From JAEUKH01 sp964447205 (GTDB taxonomy: Bacteria > Myxococcota_A > Polyangia > Polyangiales > Ga0077539), in contig CAYUSB010000013.1 of the NCBI GenBank assembly GCA_964447205.1, forward strand, positions 62,001-126,000: a stretch of DNA of 64,000 nt, written 5' to 3'. How positions within the stretch are numbered: position 1 is the stretch's first letter; every line of letters starts with the position of its first letter. The position numbers were made by a program, and so were the translations under genes. Positions 54,547 through 62,756 of this stretch are shown here, in pieces. Below the pieces are notes generated by a model, which saw nothing but the letters and a program-made list of their open reading frames with translations, did no database searches and was not told the origin of the DNA.

Positions 54547-55652
54547 CAGCCCCAGCCTCGCGCCATGATCTCCGCGGGCGAGAGCCCCTCGGTCGGCGTC
54601 GTCGCGCGGAGCCGCACCGGGCCCATGGCGTCGCGCTCGAACCACACCCCGTGGGTGGCCCAGAGTCGGTTGACGACCTCGCTGTTGTGCGAGGCGATGA
54701 AGACCTGCCCGTCGTCCTCGTCGAGGGCGGCCTCCAGTTCCTTGAGCCAGGGCTCGATCTCCTCCAGGGCGAGGTAGTTGGTGGGCTCGTCGAGGCAGAG
54801 CAGGCCGTCGCGCACGGGCCCAAACTCGACGAGGGCATAGAGCGCGATGAGGAGCCGTTGACCCTCGGAGAGCTCGTGCAGGTCGAAGACGACCTCGGTC
54901 GGGCGTGACCCCGAGGCGGCGTTGAGCTGGAAGACCGCCTGGAGGATCCGTGCGTCTCGCCCGTCGTTCTTGAGGCGCAGCGAGGCGAAGCCATCGAGGA
55001 CCGTGCGGAGGCGATCCATGAGGCGCGTGACCTTCAAGGCGTCCCCGTTGACCCAGCGGTACCAGTCGGCAAAGTCGGTGAGGTGGACCTCGGGGGAGGG
55101 GACCTCCCTGTCGGAGAGGTCGTCCATTTCCGATGGCATGGGCTTGATGAGCCACCACCGCTGGAGCGCACGTCGAAATGCTGTGAGCTTGGTGTGGGTC
55201 GGGAGCTCGGGCACGTCCTTGAGCGGGGAGTCTGAGCCGCGGGCGGGGTACACCTGCGCAGCCGCGCCATCATCCGGGTGCAAGTGCACGTTGCCATCCT
55301 TGAACAGGAACAGCTCCTGATCGGCGAGCGACAGACGCTCCTCGAGGAGGCGGACCGCATCGCGTTTGCCGCTGTGATCGAGTCGCAGCATGTACCGAAA
55401 CTCGCCCTCCGGCAGACGCACGTCGAGCTCGAGCTTCTGCTCTGCACGCCGCTCCCATCGGGTGACCGACTCTGCCGGAAAGACCTCCTCGACTCGCTGG
55501 GCCTCGTCGAACACCCGCGCGAGGCCTGTGATGACCTCGAGCACGGCCGACTTGCCCGACCCGTTGCGTCCCGCCAGCACGACGAGCTTGCCGGGACGCC
55601 ACTCGAAGTTGGAGAAACAGCGGTAATTGTCGAGGTACACCCGGGTCAGCAC
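54546..55652 (-). CDS. AAA ATPase, OLD/GajA-like (no fused TOPRIM)
   Basis: 368 residues. LTRVYLDNYRCFSNFEWRPGKLVVLAGRNGSGKSAVLEVI has Walker A at 28-35; VVFDLHELSEGQRLLIALYALVEF is the ABC signature region; GLLCLDEPTNYLALEEIEPWLKELEAAL gives Walker B and D-loop; and QVFIASHNSEVVNRLW the switch. It is first in a three-gene operon running leftwards. Its promoter should lie in 55653-55751, which also holds the island's right junction and a hairpin. It is clearly a different ATPase from the one at 49255, so the two pairs are not recent duplicates. Confidence 0.85.
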   Translation of the reverse strand: MLTRVYLDNYRCFSNFEWRPGKLVVLAGRNGSGKSAVLEVITGLARVFDEAQRVEEVFPAESVTRWERRAEQKLELDVRLPEGEFRYMLRLDHSGKRDAVRLLEERLSLADQELFLFKDGNVHLHPDDGAAAQVYPARGSDSPLKDVPELPTHTKLTAFRRALQRWWLIKPMPSEMDDLSDREVPSPEVHLTDFADWYRWVNGDALKVTRLMDRLRTVLDGFASLRLKNDGRDARILQAVFQLNAASGSRPTEVVFDLHELSEGQRLLIALYALVEFGPVRDGLLCLDEPTNYLALEEIEPWLKELEAALDEDDGQVFIASHNSEVVNRLWATHGVWFERDAMGPVRLRATTPTEGLSPAEIMARGWG

Positions 55653-55668
55653 GGTCGGGGACGGTACC

Positions 55669-55696
55669 CCACGGCCTCAGGCTTGGGAAGCCGTGG
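55669..55696. repeat. Hairpin at the right end of the island
   Basis: CCACGGC (55669-55675) and GCCGTGG (55690-55696) form a seven-base stem with a 14-base loop, five bases before the right junction repeat. It could be part of an attachment site or a transcript end. Confidence 0.45.
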
Positions 55697-55700
55697 CCAC

Positions 55701-55724
55701 GTCACGATGTACCGCAGGGACTGA
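55701..55724 (+). repeat. Right junction repeat: remnant of the thiolase 3' end
   Basis: Reads as V-T-M-Y-R-R-D-stop, the same eight codons that end the thiolase gene at 28705-28728. The three base differences are all synonymous (CGG CGG GAT against CGC AGG GAC). Preservation of the amino acids implies that this was once the true end of a related thiolase gene. Confidence 0.65.
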
Positions 55725-55751
55725 TCTTTCGCGTAGAGTCCCGGACCGATC

Positions 55752-58700
55752 ATGCGGCTTGCCGATCGGTACAGGGTGCTCCGTCGCGTGGGCGAGGGCG
55801 GTGGAGGCGGGGTCTGGCTCGTCGAAGACCGGCTCGCCGACGACGCGGTGATGGTCCTCAAGCGCCTGCACCCGCAGGCCCAACACGGCCTCGCCCAGTG
55901 GCTCGTCAACGAGTTTCAGATCGTCGCCCAGCTTGACCTCCCCACCATCGCGCGGGTTCACGATTTCGGCCTGGCCCACGCCGACGCCGAAGACCCCGGG
56001 GGGCCCTTCTTCACCCGGGCCTTCGTCGACGGCTCTCCCCTCGACGAGGCCCTGCAACGCGCCCCCGGGCCCACCATCCGTACGGCCCTGGTCTCCACCG
56101 CGGCCACCCTGCGGGCCCTGCACCGGCTCGGGGTCGTACACGGCGACCTCAAGCCCGCCAACCTGCTCGTGCCCGAAGGCAGCGACCGGCCCGTTCTCAT
56201 TGACTTCGGCCTCGCCCACGGAGCCCTCGGGGCCGCCGCCCGGGTCCGCGGCGGAACCCTCGGGTTTATGCCCCCCGAGCGCCAGGCCCAGCTCTTCGCG
56301 GGAGAGGCCCTGAGCCCCGACCCCCGGGCCGACGTGTACGCCCTGGCCTTGTCGTTCCGGTGTGTGCTGGCCCGGTGCGCCGAGCCCCCCACGGAGGCGG
56401 TGGAGACGCCGTCCTGGGTGCGCGACGACCCGGGGCTTCTGAGTCTCTGGGAGGTGTGCGGGCGGGCCGTCGCCGACGACCCGGCCCGGCGGGTGGCCTC
56501 GATGGACGACCTCCTGGCCGCCCTTGGGGCCGAAACCGGGGACGATCCCCTCGGGCTACGTCGGGTGGTCCTGCGCCCCGAAGGCCGGGAACACGAACTC
56601 GGGAGCCTGCTCGACGCCGTAGCCCGGCGCCTCGTGCAGCGCGAACCCGGGGCCCCGACGGTGCTGGTCGTAGGCGAGGAGGGGAGCGGGCGGTCGACCC
56701 TGCTCCGGGAGCTGGCCTGGAGGGCCCAGCTGCGCGGCGTGCAGACCCTCACCCTCGACGGCGAACCCGGCGACGGGCCCGTCCGGCGCCTGCGGGCGGG
56801 GGCTGCGATCCTGGCGGGGGTGGCCGTCGATCCGAGCGCCCCGGACGCCCTCGTGACGGCCCTGCGTCGGGCCGCGGGGCAGGGTCCTGTCCTCATCCTG
56901 GTCGACGACCTCGACCGGGCCGACCCCGGGGTGGCCGCCCTCCTGCGCTCGATCGCCTACGGCTGCGACGCGGCCGAACCCCTCCTCGTCGTGGCCTCGG
57001 CCGAAGACCCCGCCCGGGTGCGTGAGCTCGACCCCGCCGAGGTGGTCTCCCTCGGGCCCCTCGACGAGGCCGCCGTGAGCGCCCTGTGCACCCAGATCCT
57101 CGGGGCCGTCGAGCCCGCCGTGGTGGCCGCCGTCCTGCGCCGCACCGGGGCCCTCCCCCTCGCGGTGACCGAGCTCCTGATGGCCCTGGCCCGGGATGGG
57201 GCCGTGACCCCCGCCGATGTCGAGAGCGCCGCGGTGTCGGCCGGGGCGGCCGAGGTGGCGGCCCGGCGCGTGGCGGCCCTGCCTCCCGCGGTGCTCGAAG
57301 CCGCGGCCACGGTGGCGGCCCTCGGAGGCGACGGGGGTCCGGAGGTCTTGCGGGCCGCGGGGGTCGATGAGGGAGCCCTGCGGGCGGCCCGTGCGGCGGG
57401 GGTGGTGCGCCTGCGGGCCGACGGGCGCGTGATGGCGGCCTCGGCGGCGGTGGAGTCGGCCCTGCGGGGGGCCCTGCCCGAGGGGGTTCAGGAGGGGGTT
57501 CAGGGGCGGGCGGCCGAGGCCCTGGAGTCGGTGGGGGCCTCGAGCCCTGTCCGGGCCTGGGCGTGGCTGCGGGCGGGGCGGGTCGACCGGGCCCTCGTGC
57601 TCGCCGACCAGGCTACGGCCGCCCTGCGGGCGGAGGGGTTGCCCCGCGGGGGAGCCCGGCTCGTGGAGGCCCTGCGCCGGGTCCGCCCCGAGGCCGTCAC
57701 GGGCACCCTCCGTCTCCTGGAGGCCGAGCTCCTGCACGAGGCCGGGAGCCTGCCCGAGGCCGAGGCCCTGGCCACGGGGCTCCTCGGCGAGGGGGCCGCG
57801 GTGGGGCGTCGGGCCCGGCTGCTCCTCGGGCGCTTGCGGCGGGCCCAGGGCGACACCGACGGGGCCCTGGAGACCCTGGAGGTCCTCGTGCACGACCCCG
57901 AGGCCGAGGACGACCTGGCGGCCGAGGCCCTCACCGAGCAGGCCCGGGCCGAGATGCCGCGGGGGGACTACGCCGCGGTGCGGTCGCGGGCCATGGCCGC
58001 GGCGGGGCGGGCGAAGGGGGCCCGAGAGCGCGCGGCGGCGAGGGCCCTGGCCGGGGTGGCCGCGGTGTACGCGGGCGAGGTGGCCGCGGGGATGGCCCTC
58101 CTCGAAGAGGCCCGGGGGCAGTTTGCGGCCCTGGCCTTGGGGCGCGAGGAGGCCACGGTCCTGGTGTATCTGGCCGTGGCCAAGGAGCGGGGGGGCGACC
58201 TGGAGGGTGCCCGGGCCCTGCACGAGCAGAGCCTCGACCGGGCCCGGGCGGCGGGCGACCTGCGGGGCATGGTCAACGCCCGGATCAACCTCGGGCACAT
58301 CGCCCAACGCCGCGGCGACCTCGGGGCGGCCCTGGAGCACGGTCAGGCCTCCCTGCGCCTGGCCCAGCGGGCGGGGATGCGCCCGGCGGTGCTCTACGCC
58401 CGGCTCAACACGGCCTCGCAGCTCGTGCGGATCGGGTCCCTCGACCGGGCACGGTCGGAGCTCGACGCGGCCCTCCGTCTGGCCGAAGAGACCGGGGCCC
58501 CGGACATGGTCGCGGCGGCCGAGCTGATGCGGGGGGTGGCCCTGGCCCGGGGGGGCGATCCGGCCACGGGGCTGCGGGCCATCGAGGCGGCCACGGCGAA
58601 GTTTGTGGCCCTCGGGCAGACCGACGACGCGGCCGACGCCCGGCTCGATGCGGCGGAGGTTCTGCTCGACCGGGGCGAGGCGGGGGATGTGACCCGGGCC

Positions 58701-60782
58701 ACGGAGGTGCTCGGGGCCGTGCGAGAGGCCCATCCCACCCTCGGCGACAAGGAGCCCCGGGCTCGGATGCTGGAGGGCCGTGCGGCCCTCGGGCGGGGGG
58801 ATGCACGAGGGGCCCTGACGGCCCTCGGGGCGGCCCTGGAGGGGGCCGAGGGGGCCCACGACTGGGAGGTTCTGACGGCGGCCCTGGGGGCTCGGGCCCA
58901 GGCCCACGCGGCCATGGGGGCGGGGCTTCATGCCCGGCGCGATCGGGAGCGGGCCCTGGAGATTCTCGAAGACAAGGCGGGGCTTCTGCCTCCAGACCTG
59001 CGGGGTGCGTTCTGGAGCGCTCCCCGTCGGGCGGGGCTACGCGCCGAGGCCATGGGAACCGCCGCGCAAGACGGGCTCCCGGCGGGCGTCGAGTCCGGGC
59101 GGCGCTCCGTGATGGGGGTGACCTCGATGGGGCTCCGTACGGGCATGGGGGCCGTGAGTGCTCCGACCCTGATGGCCTCGGACGAGCGGACGGTGTTGCT
59201 CATCGAGCTGTCGCGCAGGCTCGGCGAGGAGGACTCCCTGGAGCGGGTGCTTCAGCAGGCCGTACGGAGCGCCGTCGAGCTGACGGGGGCCGAGCGCGGG
59301 GCCCTCCTCCTGGCGAGCCCCCAGGGGGTGTTGGAGGTCAGGGCCCGCGAGGGAGGGCCGCGGGGCGATGGACCCGACGATCAGTTCTCGCGGAGCATGG
59401 CGGAGACGGTGTGGATCGACGGCGAGGCCGTGGTGACCCTCGACGCCCGGGGCGACCGGCGCTTCGCGGATTTTCGCAGCGTGCACGAGTTGGGGGTGTG
59501 CGCGGTGGCGGCGGTTCCGATTCGGTTTCGGGGGCGGGTGCTGGGGGTGCTGTACGTGGAGAGTCGGCGGAGGCGGGTGGTGTGGTCGCCCGGCGACGTG
59601 GCCCTCATGGCGGCCTTCGCCGAGCAGGCCGCCATCGCGGTCGAGCACTGCCGGGTGGTCGAAGAGCTCGAGGCCCGAACCCACGAGCTCGAACGCGCCC
59701 ACCAGGAGATCGAGGCCCTCCTGGAGACCCGCACCACGGAGCTGGAGGCCACCCGGACCTCCCTCGTGCGCGCGCAAGAAGCCCTGGGCAAACGGTTTGC
59801 TCCGCAGGGGCTGGTGGGCCAGACCGCGGCCATGCGGAAGGTCTTCGCCCTGGTCGAGCGCCTGCGCGACAGCGACGTGTCGGTGGTGATCGAGGGCGAG
59901 TCGGGCACGGGCAAGGAGCTCGTGGCCCGGGCCCTTCACTACGGCGGACCTCGGGGCCGGGGGCCCTTCGTGGTGGTGCACTGCGGGGCCATCCCCGAGA
60001 CCCTCCTGGAGAGCGAGCTCTTCGGCCACGTCCGGGGGGCCTTCACGGGGGCCGACCGCGACCGCAAGGGGCTCCTCGCGAGCGCCCACGGGGGCACCCT
60101 CGTGCTCGACGAGGTGAGCGAGATGTCGCCCAAGATGCAGGTGGAGATGCTCCGGGTGCTGCAAGAGCGGCGGCTGCGTCCCGTCGGGGCCGAGCGCGAC
60201 GAGGCCATCGACGTGCGGGTGGTGGCCATCGGGCACCGGCCCCTGCACGACCTCGTGGCCGAGGGGCGGTTTCGCGAGGACCTCTTCTATCGCCTCGCGG
60301 TGGTGACGGTGCCCATCCCGCCCCTGCGCGAGCGGGTCGAGGACATCCCGGCCCTGGCCGCCCACTTCCTCGCGGCCTTCGCCGAGGAGCAGGGAGGGCC
60401 CCGCAAGAGGCTGTCGCGGGAGGCCCTCGGGCGGCTCATGCGGTCGCCGTGGCCGGGCAACGTACGGCAGCTCCGGCACGCCCTGGAGAGCGCCACGGTC
60501 CTGGTCGAGGGCGACGTGATCGAGGCCGAGGCCCTGTCCACGGGAGACGAAGCCCGCGGCCCGACGGTGCCCCCCGGGCCCGCCGCCGAGCCGCTCCCCC
60601 GGAGCGAGGCCCCTGCCGCCCCGAAGGGGTCTCCCGCGGCTCAACGCCGGGCCCTGGAGCGCCAACGCATCGTCGACGGCCTCGAGGCCTGCAACTGGAA
60701 CAAGGTCCGGGCGGCCGAACACCTCGGGATGCCCCGCCGGACCCTCTACCGCCGCCTCAAGGAGTACGGCTTGCTGGACTAG
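55752..60782 (+). CDS. Ser/Thr kinase - ATPase - TPR - GAF - sigma-54 activator fusion
   Basis: 1676 residues. Kinase domain about 1-275: VLK lysine K37, HGDLKPAN (H130, D132; the usual HRD Arg is Gly) and DFG 151-153. An AAA_16/STAND-like ATPase follows, with VVGEEGSGRSTLLRELAWRA and ILVDDLDRAD, then a long alanine/arginine-rich TPR region (about 590-1120) and a GAF domain (about 1145-1330). After a coiled coil comes the sigma-54-interacting AAA+ domain, with Walker A GESGTGKE at 1382-1389 and GAFTGA at 1429-1434. A Fis-type helix-turn-helix ends the protein (NWNKVRAAEHLGMPRRTLYRRLKEYG). One chain thus joins kinase sensing to activation of sigma-54 promoters, a combination typical of large-genome myxobacteria. 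Confidence 0.93.
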   Translation: MRLADRYRVLRRVGEGGGGGVWLVEDRLADDAVMVLKRLHPQAQHGLAQWLVNEFQIVAQLDLPTIARVHDFGLAHADAEDPGGPFFTRAFVDGSPLDEALQRAPGPTIRTALVSTAATLRALHRLGVVHGDLKPANLLVPEGSDRPVLIDFGLAHGALGAAARVRGGTLGFMPPERQAQLFAGEALSPDPRADVYALALSFRCVLARCAEPPTEAVETPSWVRDDPGLLSLWEVCGRAVADDPARRVASMDDLLAALGAETGDDPLGLRRVVLRPEGREHELGSLLDAVARRLVQREPGAPTVLVVGEEGSGRSTLLRELAWRAQLRGVQTLTLDGEPGDGPVRRLRAGAAILAGVAVDPSAPDALVTALRRAAGQGPVLILVDDLDRADPGVAALLRSIAYGCDAAEPLLVVASAEDPARVRELDPAEVVSLGPLDEAAVSALCTQILGAVEPAVVAAVLRRTGALPLAVTELLMALARDGAVTPADVESAAVSAGAAEVAARRVAALPPAVLEAAATVAALGGDGGPEVLRAAGVDEGALRAARAAGVVRLRADGRVMAASAAVESALRGALPEGVQEGVQGRAAEALESVGASSPVRAWAWLRAGRVDRALVLADQATAALRAEGLPRGGARLVEALRRVRPEAVTGTLRLLEAELLHEAGSLPEAEALATGLLGEGAAVGRRARLLLGRLRRAQGDTDGALETLEVLVHDPEAEDDLAAEALTEQARAEMPRGDYAAVRSRAMAAAGRAKGARERAAARALAGVAAVYAGEVAAGMALLEEARGQFAALALGREEATVLVYLAVAKERGGDLEGARALHEQSLDRARAAGDLRGMVNARINLGHIAQRRGDLGAALEHGQASLRLAQRAGMRPAVLYARLNTASQLVRIGSLDRARSELDAALRLAEETGAPDMVAAAELMRGVALARGGDPATGLRAIEAATAKFVALGQTDDAADARLDAAEVLLDRGEAGDVTRATEVLGAVREAHPTLGDKEPRARMLEGRAALGRGDARGALTALGAALEGAEGAHDWEVLTAALGARAQAHAAMGAGLHARRDRERALEILEDKAGLLPPDLRGAFWSAPRRAGLRAEAMGTAAQDGLPAGVESGRRSVMGVTSMGLRTGMGAVSAPTLMASDERTVLLIELSRRLGEEDSLERVLQQAVRSAVELTGAERGALLLASPQGVLEVRAREGGPRGDGPDDQFSRSMAETVWIDGEAVVTLDARGDRRFADFRSVHELGVCAVAAVPIRFRGRVLGVLYVESRRRRVVWSPGDVALMAAFAEQAAIAVEHCRVVEELEARTHELERAHQEIEALLETRTTELEATRTSLVRAQEALGKRFAPQGLVGQTAAMRKVFALVERLRDSDVSVVIEGESGTGKELVARALHYGGPRGRGPFVVVHCGAIPETLLESELFGHVRGAFTGADRDRKGLLASAHGGTLVLDEVSEMSPKMQVEMLRVLQERRLRPVGAERDEAIDVRVVAIGHRPLHDLVAEGRFREDLFYRLAVVTVPIPPLRERVEDIPALAAHFLAAFAEEQGGPRKRLSREALGRLMRSPWPGNVRQLRHALESATVLVEGDVIEAEALSTGDEARGPTVPPGPAAEPLPRSEAPAAPKGSPAAQRRALERQRIVDGLEACNWNKVRAAEHLGMPRRTLYRRLKEYGLLD

Positions 60783-60915
60783 CCTGGGGGTGTGCCGTAC
60801 TGTGCCGCCCGCCTCCGCGGGTTGTCACGGTGGAGGGCCTCGGACCGCACGGGTGCGGTCTGCGATGTCGCTGGTGCGGTCTGTGCAGGGCTCTGCGGGT
60901 CGAGGGAGACTTCCC

Positions 60916-61416
60916 ATGCGTCGTGGCTGGCTGGTGATGATGATGGCGTTCGGGATGCTCTCGGCGGGGTGCATCTTCGGGTCGCGTCCCATCCTGCCCC
61001 TCGACGACTACGACGCCGGGGGAGGCGGGGGCCGCACCAACGACAACGGGGCCTTCACGGGGAGTCCTGACGGGGGGACGGCCCCGGGTCTGGCCGACGC
61101 GTCGGGGGGCGAGGTCACGGTCCCGGGGGTTCTCGACAGCGACCAGTGTATTCCGCGCGACGGGGCGGGGCGGACCGACGGGGGCGACGCGGGCTACGTC
61201 CTGCGCGACGGAGGGGCCCCGTGCGACCCGGCCATCAACATGCGCGACGCGGGGGCGAGCGACGCCGACGTCCTCGACGCAGGGGCCGACGACGGGGCCG
61301 CGGTCGATGCGAGCCAGGTCGACGCCTCCCAGGTCGACGACGGGGCCGACGACAGCGCCTCCGGGGCCCGCTTCGACCGCGCAGAGGGTGCCGAAGGCGC
61401 AGGGGGCGCGCCGTGA
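60916..61416 (+). CDS. Small Asp/Gly-rich lipoprotein, paralogue 1
   Basis: 166 residues. The signal ends in LSAGCIFG (Cys19), then CIFGSRPILPLDD, and the rest is low-complexity Asp/Gly/Ala (GGDAGYVLRDGG, ASQVDASQVDDGADD). Such acidic lipoproteins are frequent in Sandaracinus-like and other myxobacteria, and have no assigned role. The C-IFGSRPILP start is shared with the next gene (C-VFGSRPILP), so they are paralogues. Its stop overlaps the next start in GTGA. Confidence 0.7.
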   Translation: MRRGWLVMMMAFGMLSAGCIFGSRPILPLDDYDAGGGGGRTNDNGAFTGSPDGGTAPGLADASGGEVTVPGVLDSDQCIPRDGAGRTDGGDAGYVLRDGGAPCDPAINMRDAGASDADVLDAGADDGAAVDASQVDASQVDDGADDSASGARFDRAEGAEGAGGAP

Positions 61417-61859
61417 CGGCGCGGGTGCGTGGTCTCGTCGTGGGGGTGGTGTGTTTGGGGTGTGTGTTCGGGTCGCGCCCGATCCTGCCGAACGGAGACG
61501 ACCCCAGTGCCACCCTCGACGGGGGGTTGGCGGGCGGCGGGGCCGACGCCGCCCAGAGGGCGGATACGGGCGCGATGACGACCCCGCACGACGTGGTGGT
61601 CTCGCTCGATGCGGGGGCCCCGGCCGACTCCGCGGCTCCGCCCTGGGAGGATGCGGCGGAGTCGCAGGACAGCTCCGGGCCTGCGGACACGGCCCCTGCC
61701 TTCGACGCAGCGCCGGGCGATGTCCCGGGGGCCGACGTGCCCGACGGGGACGCCCCCGACGGAGACGCGCCCGACGGGGACGCCCCTGCGGACGATGTCC
61801 CGGTCCGGGACGCCTCCGAGGGGGGGGGCGGCGACGCGGGGGCGGGGCCGGATGTGTGA
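61413..61859 (+). CDS. Small Asp/Gly-rich lipoprotein, paralogue 2
   Basis: 148 residues. A lipobox-like VCLGC (Cys17) is followed by VFGSRPILPNGDD, nearly identical to the preceding protein at this point, then an Asp/Ala/Pro-rich tail with tandem PDGDA units (about residues 110-125). GTG 61413 is the start suggested by the overlap with the previous stop. The function is unknown; tandem duplication followed by drift of the disordered tail is the likely history. Confidence 0.68.
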   Translation: MTARVRGLVVGVVCLGCVFGSRPILPNGDDPSATLDGGLAGGGADAAQRADTGAMTTPHDVVVSLDAGAPADSAAPPWEDAAESQDSSGPADTAPAFDAAPGDVPGADVPDGDAPDGDAPDGDAPADDVPVRDASEGGGGDAGAGPDV

Positions 61860-61899
61860 GGCCGGGTCGAGGACGTTTCCCTCCCGCGCGGAGTGTGGC

Positions 61900-62265
61900 A
61901 TGGCTTGGGCGATGAGGATCGGGCGCAAATGGGCGATGGGCGCAATCGTGCTCCTGGGGTTGGGCTGTGTGTCTCCCCCCGAGGCGGTGCGCGAGGGCGG
62001 GCAACCCTGCGTGGCCGAGGCCGACTGCAACCCCGAGGGGCTCTGCGGCCCGGTGCGGCTGTGCGTGCTCGGGTTCTGCGCGGACGACACGGTGTTTCGC
62101 CCTTGCCCCGACGGGGGATACCGCGGGGGCATGAGCGTCGGCGAGTGCATCACCTACCTCAACTGCAACGCGGCCACCTGCGGGGCCCTGGTGGCCTGCG
62201 TCAACAACCGCTGCGACCGCTCCGCCCCGGCGGTGCAGGTCCCGTGCGGCGACGCGGGGTTTTGA
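61900..62265 (+). CDS. Small Cys-rich lipoprotein
   Basis: 121 residues. A signal (MRIGRKWAMGAIVLLGLGC, Cys23) is followed by a compact domain with ten or more cysteines: GQPCVAEADCNPEGLCGP, LCVLGFCADD, FRPCPDGG, ECITYLNCNAATCGALVACVNNRCD, CGDAGF. The spacing suggests disulfide knots as in secreted myxobacterial Cys-rich repeats. GGAG lies six bases before ATG 61900; ATG 61912 is also possible. It is in line with the two acidic lipoprotein genes and may belong to the same transcript. Confidence 0.65.
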   Translation: MAWAMRIGRKWAMGAIVLLGLGCVSPPEAVREGGQPCVAEADCNPEGLCGPVRLCVLGFCADDTVFRPCPDGGYRGGMSVGECITYLNCNAATCGALVACVNNRCDRSAPAVQVPCGDAGF

Positions 62266-62307
62266 CCCGCGCGGACGTCTCGGCCTGTCTCGGTCTGTAC
62301 TCCCTCC

Positions 62308-62689
62308 TTCCGTCCGTACCGCAAGGCGAAGACGGCGGTGGGCACGGTTGACCACTGCCCTTGCAGCACCGCGAAGGCGCGCTGTCCGCTGCGGAGCACC
62401 GGGCTGCGGGCGACGGGCTGCGAAGCCGCCAGGGCGCAAGGGGCGCAAGGGCCAGAACGTTTTATGGGGGGAGTGCGGCGAGACCCCCTCGACGTTGCGC
62501 TGGCAACCGCGCCCTCGTCCGCGACCCCTCTCCCTCTCCCTCGCGCGTCGACCCTCGCCTGCTCGATGCCCCCTCCACAACGCCTGGCCCTTGCGCCCTG
62601 GCGGCTTCGCCGCCCGCTGCTCGTCGCCCGCAGGAAGGGGAGTGGTCAACCGTGCCCACCGCCGGCTTCGCCTTGCGGTACGGACGGAA
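62308..62689. repeat. Fold-back (MITE-like) element, 382 bp
   Basis: The outer 55 bases (62308-62362 and 62635-62689) are inverted copies with two mismatches. A second inverted pair lies inside (about 62420-62454 and 62583-62610, sharing GCGAAGCCGCCAGGGCGCAA, with an extra GGCGCAAG unit on the left). The central part holds an AT-rich spot (AACGTTTTATGG) and no protein-like frame. Nested inverted repeats with no gene are the form of a non-autonomous fold-back transposable element. It fills the spacer between the lipoprotein gene and the LysM gene. Confidence 0.8.
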
Positions 62690-62756
62690 AGTGTCCGTAA
62701 GGAAAGGGGCCAAGCGTGTAAACGAGCCTGACGGGAGGGATCACCGCCCGCCGCCC

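Noticed and set aside
62308..62689. Insertion sequence with transposase
   Set aside because: The inverted repeats enclose no protein-like frame, so it is at most a non-autonomous element.
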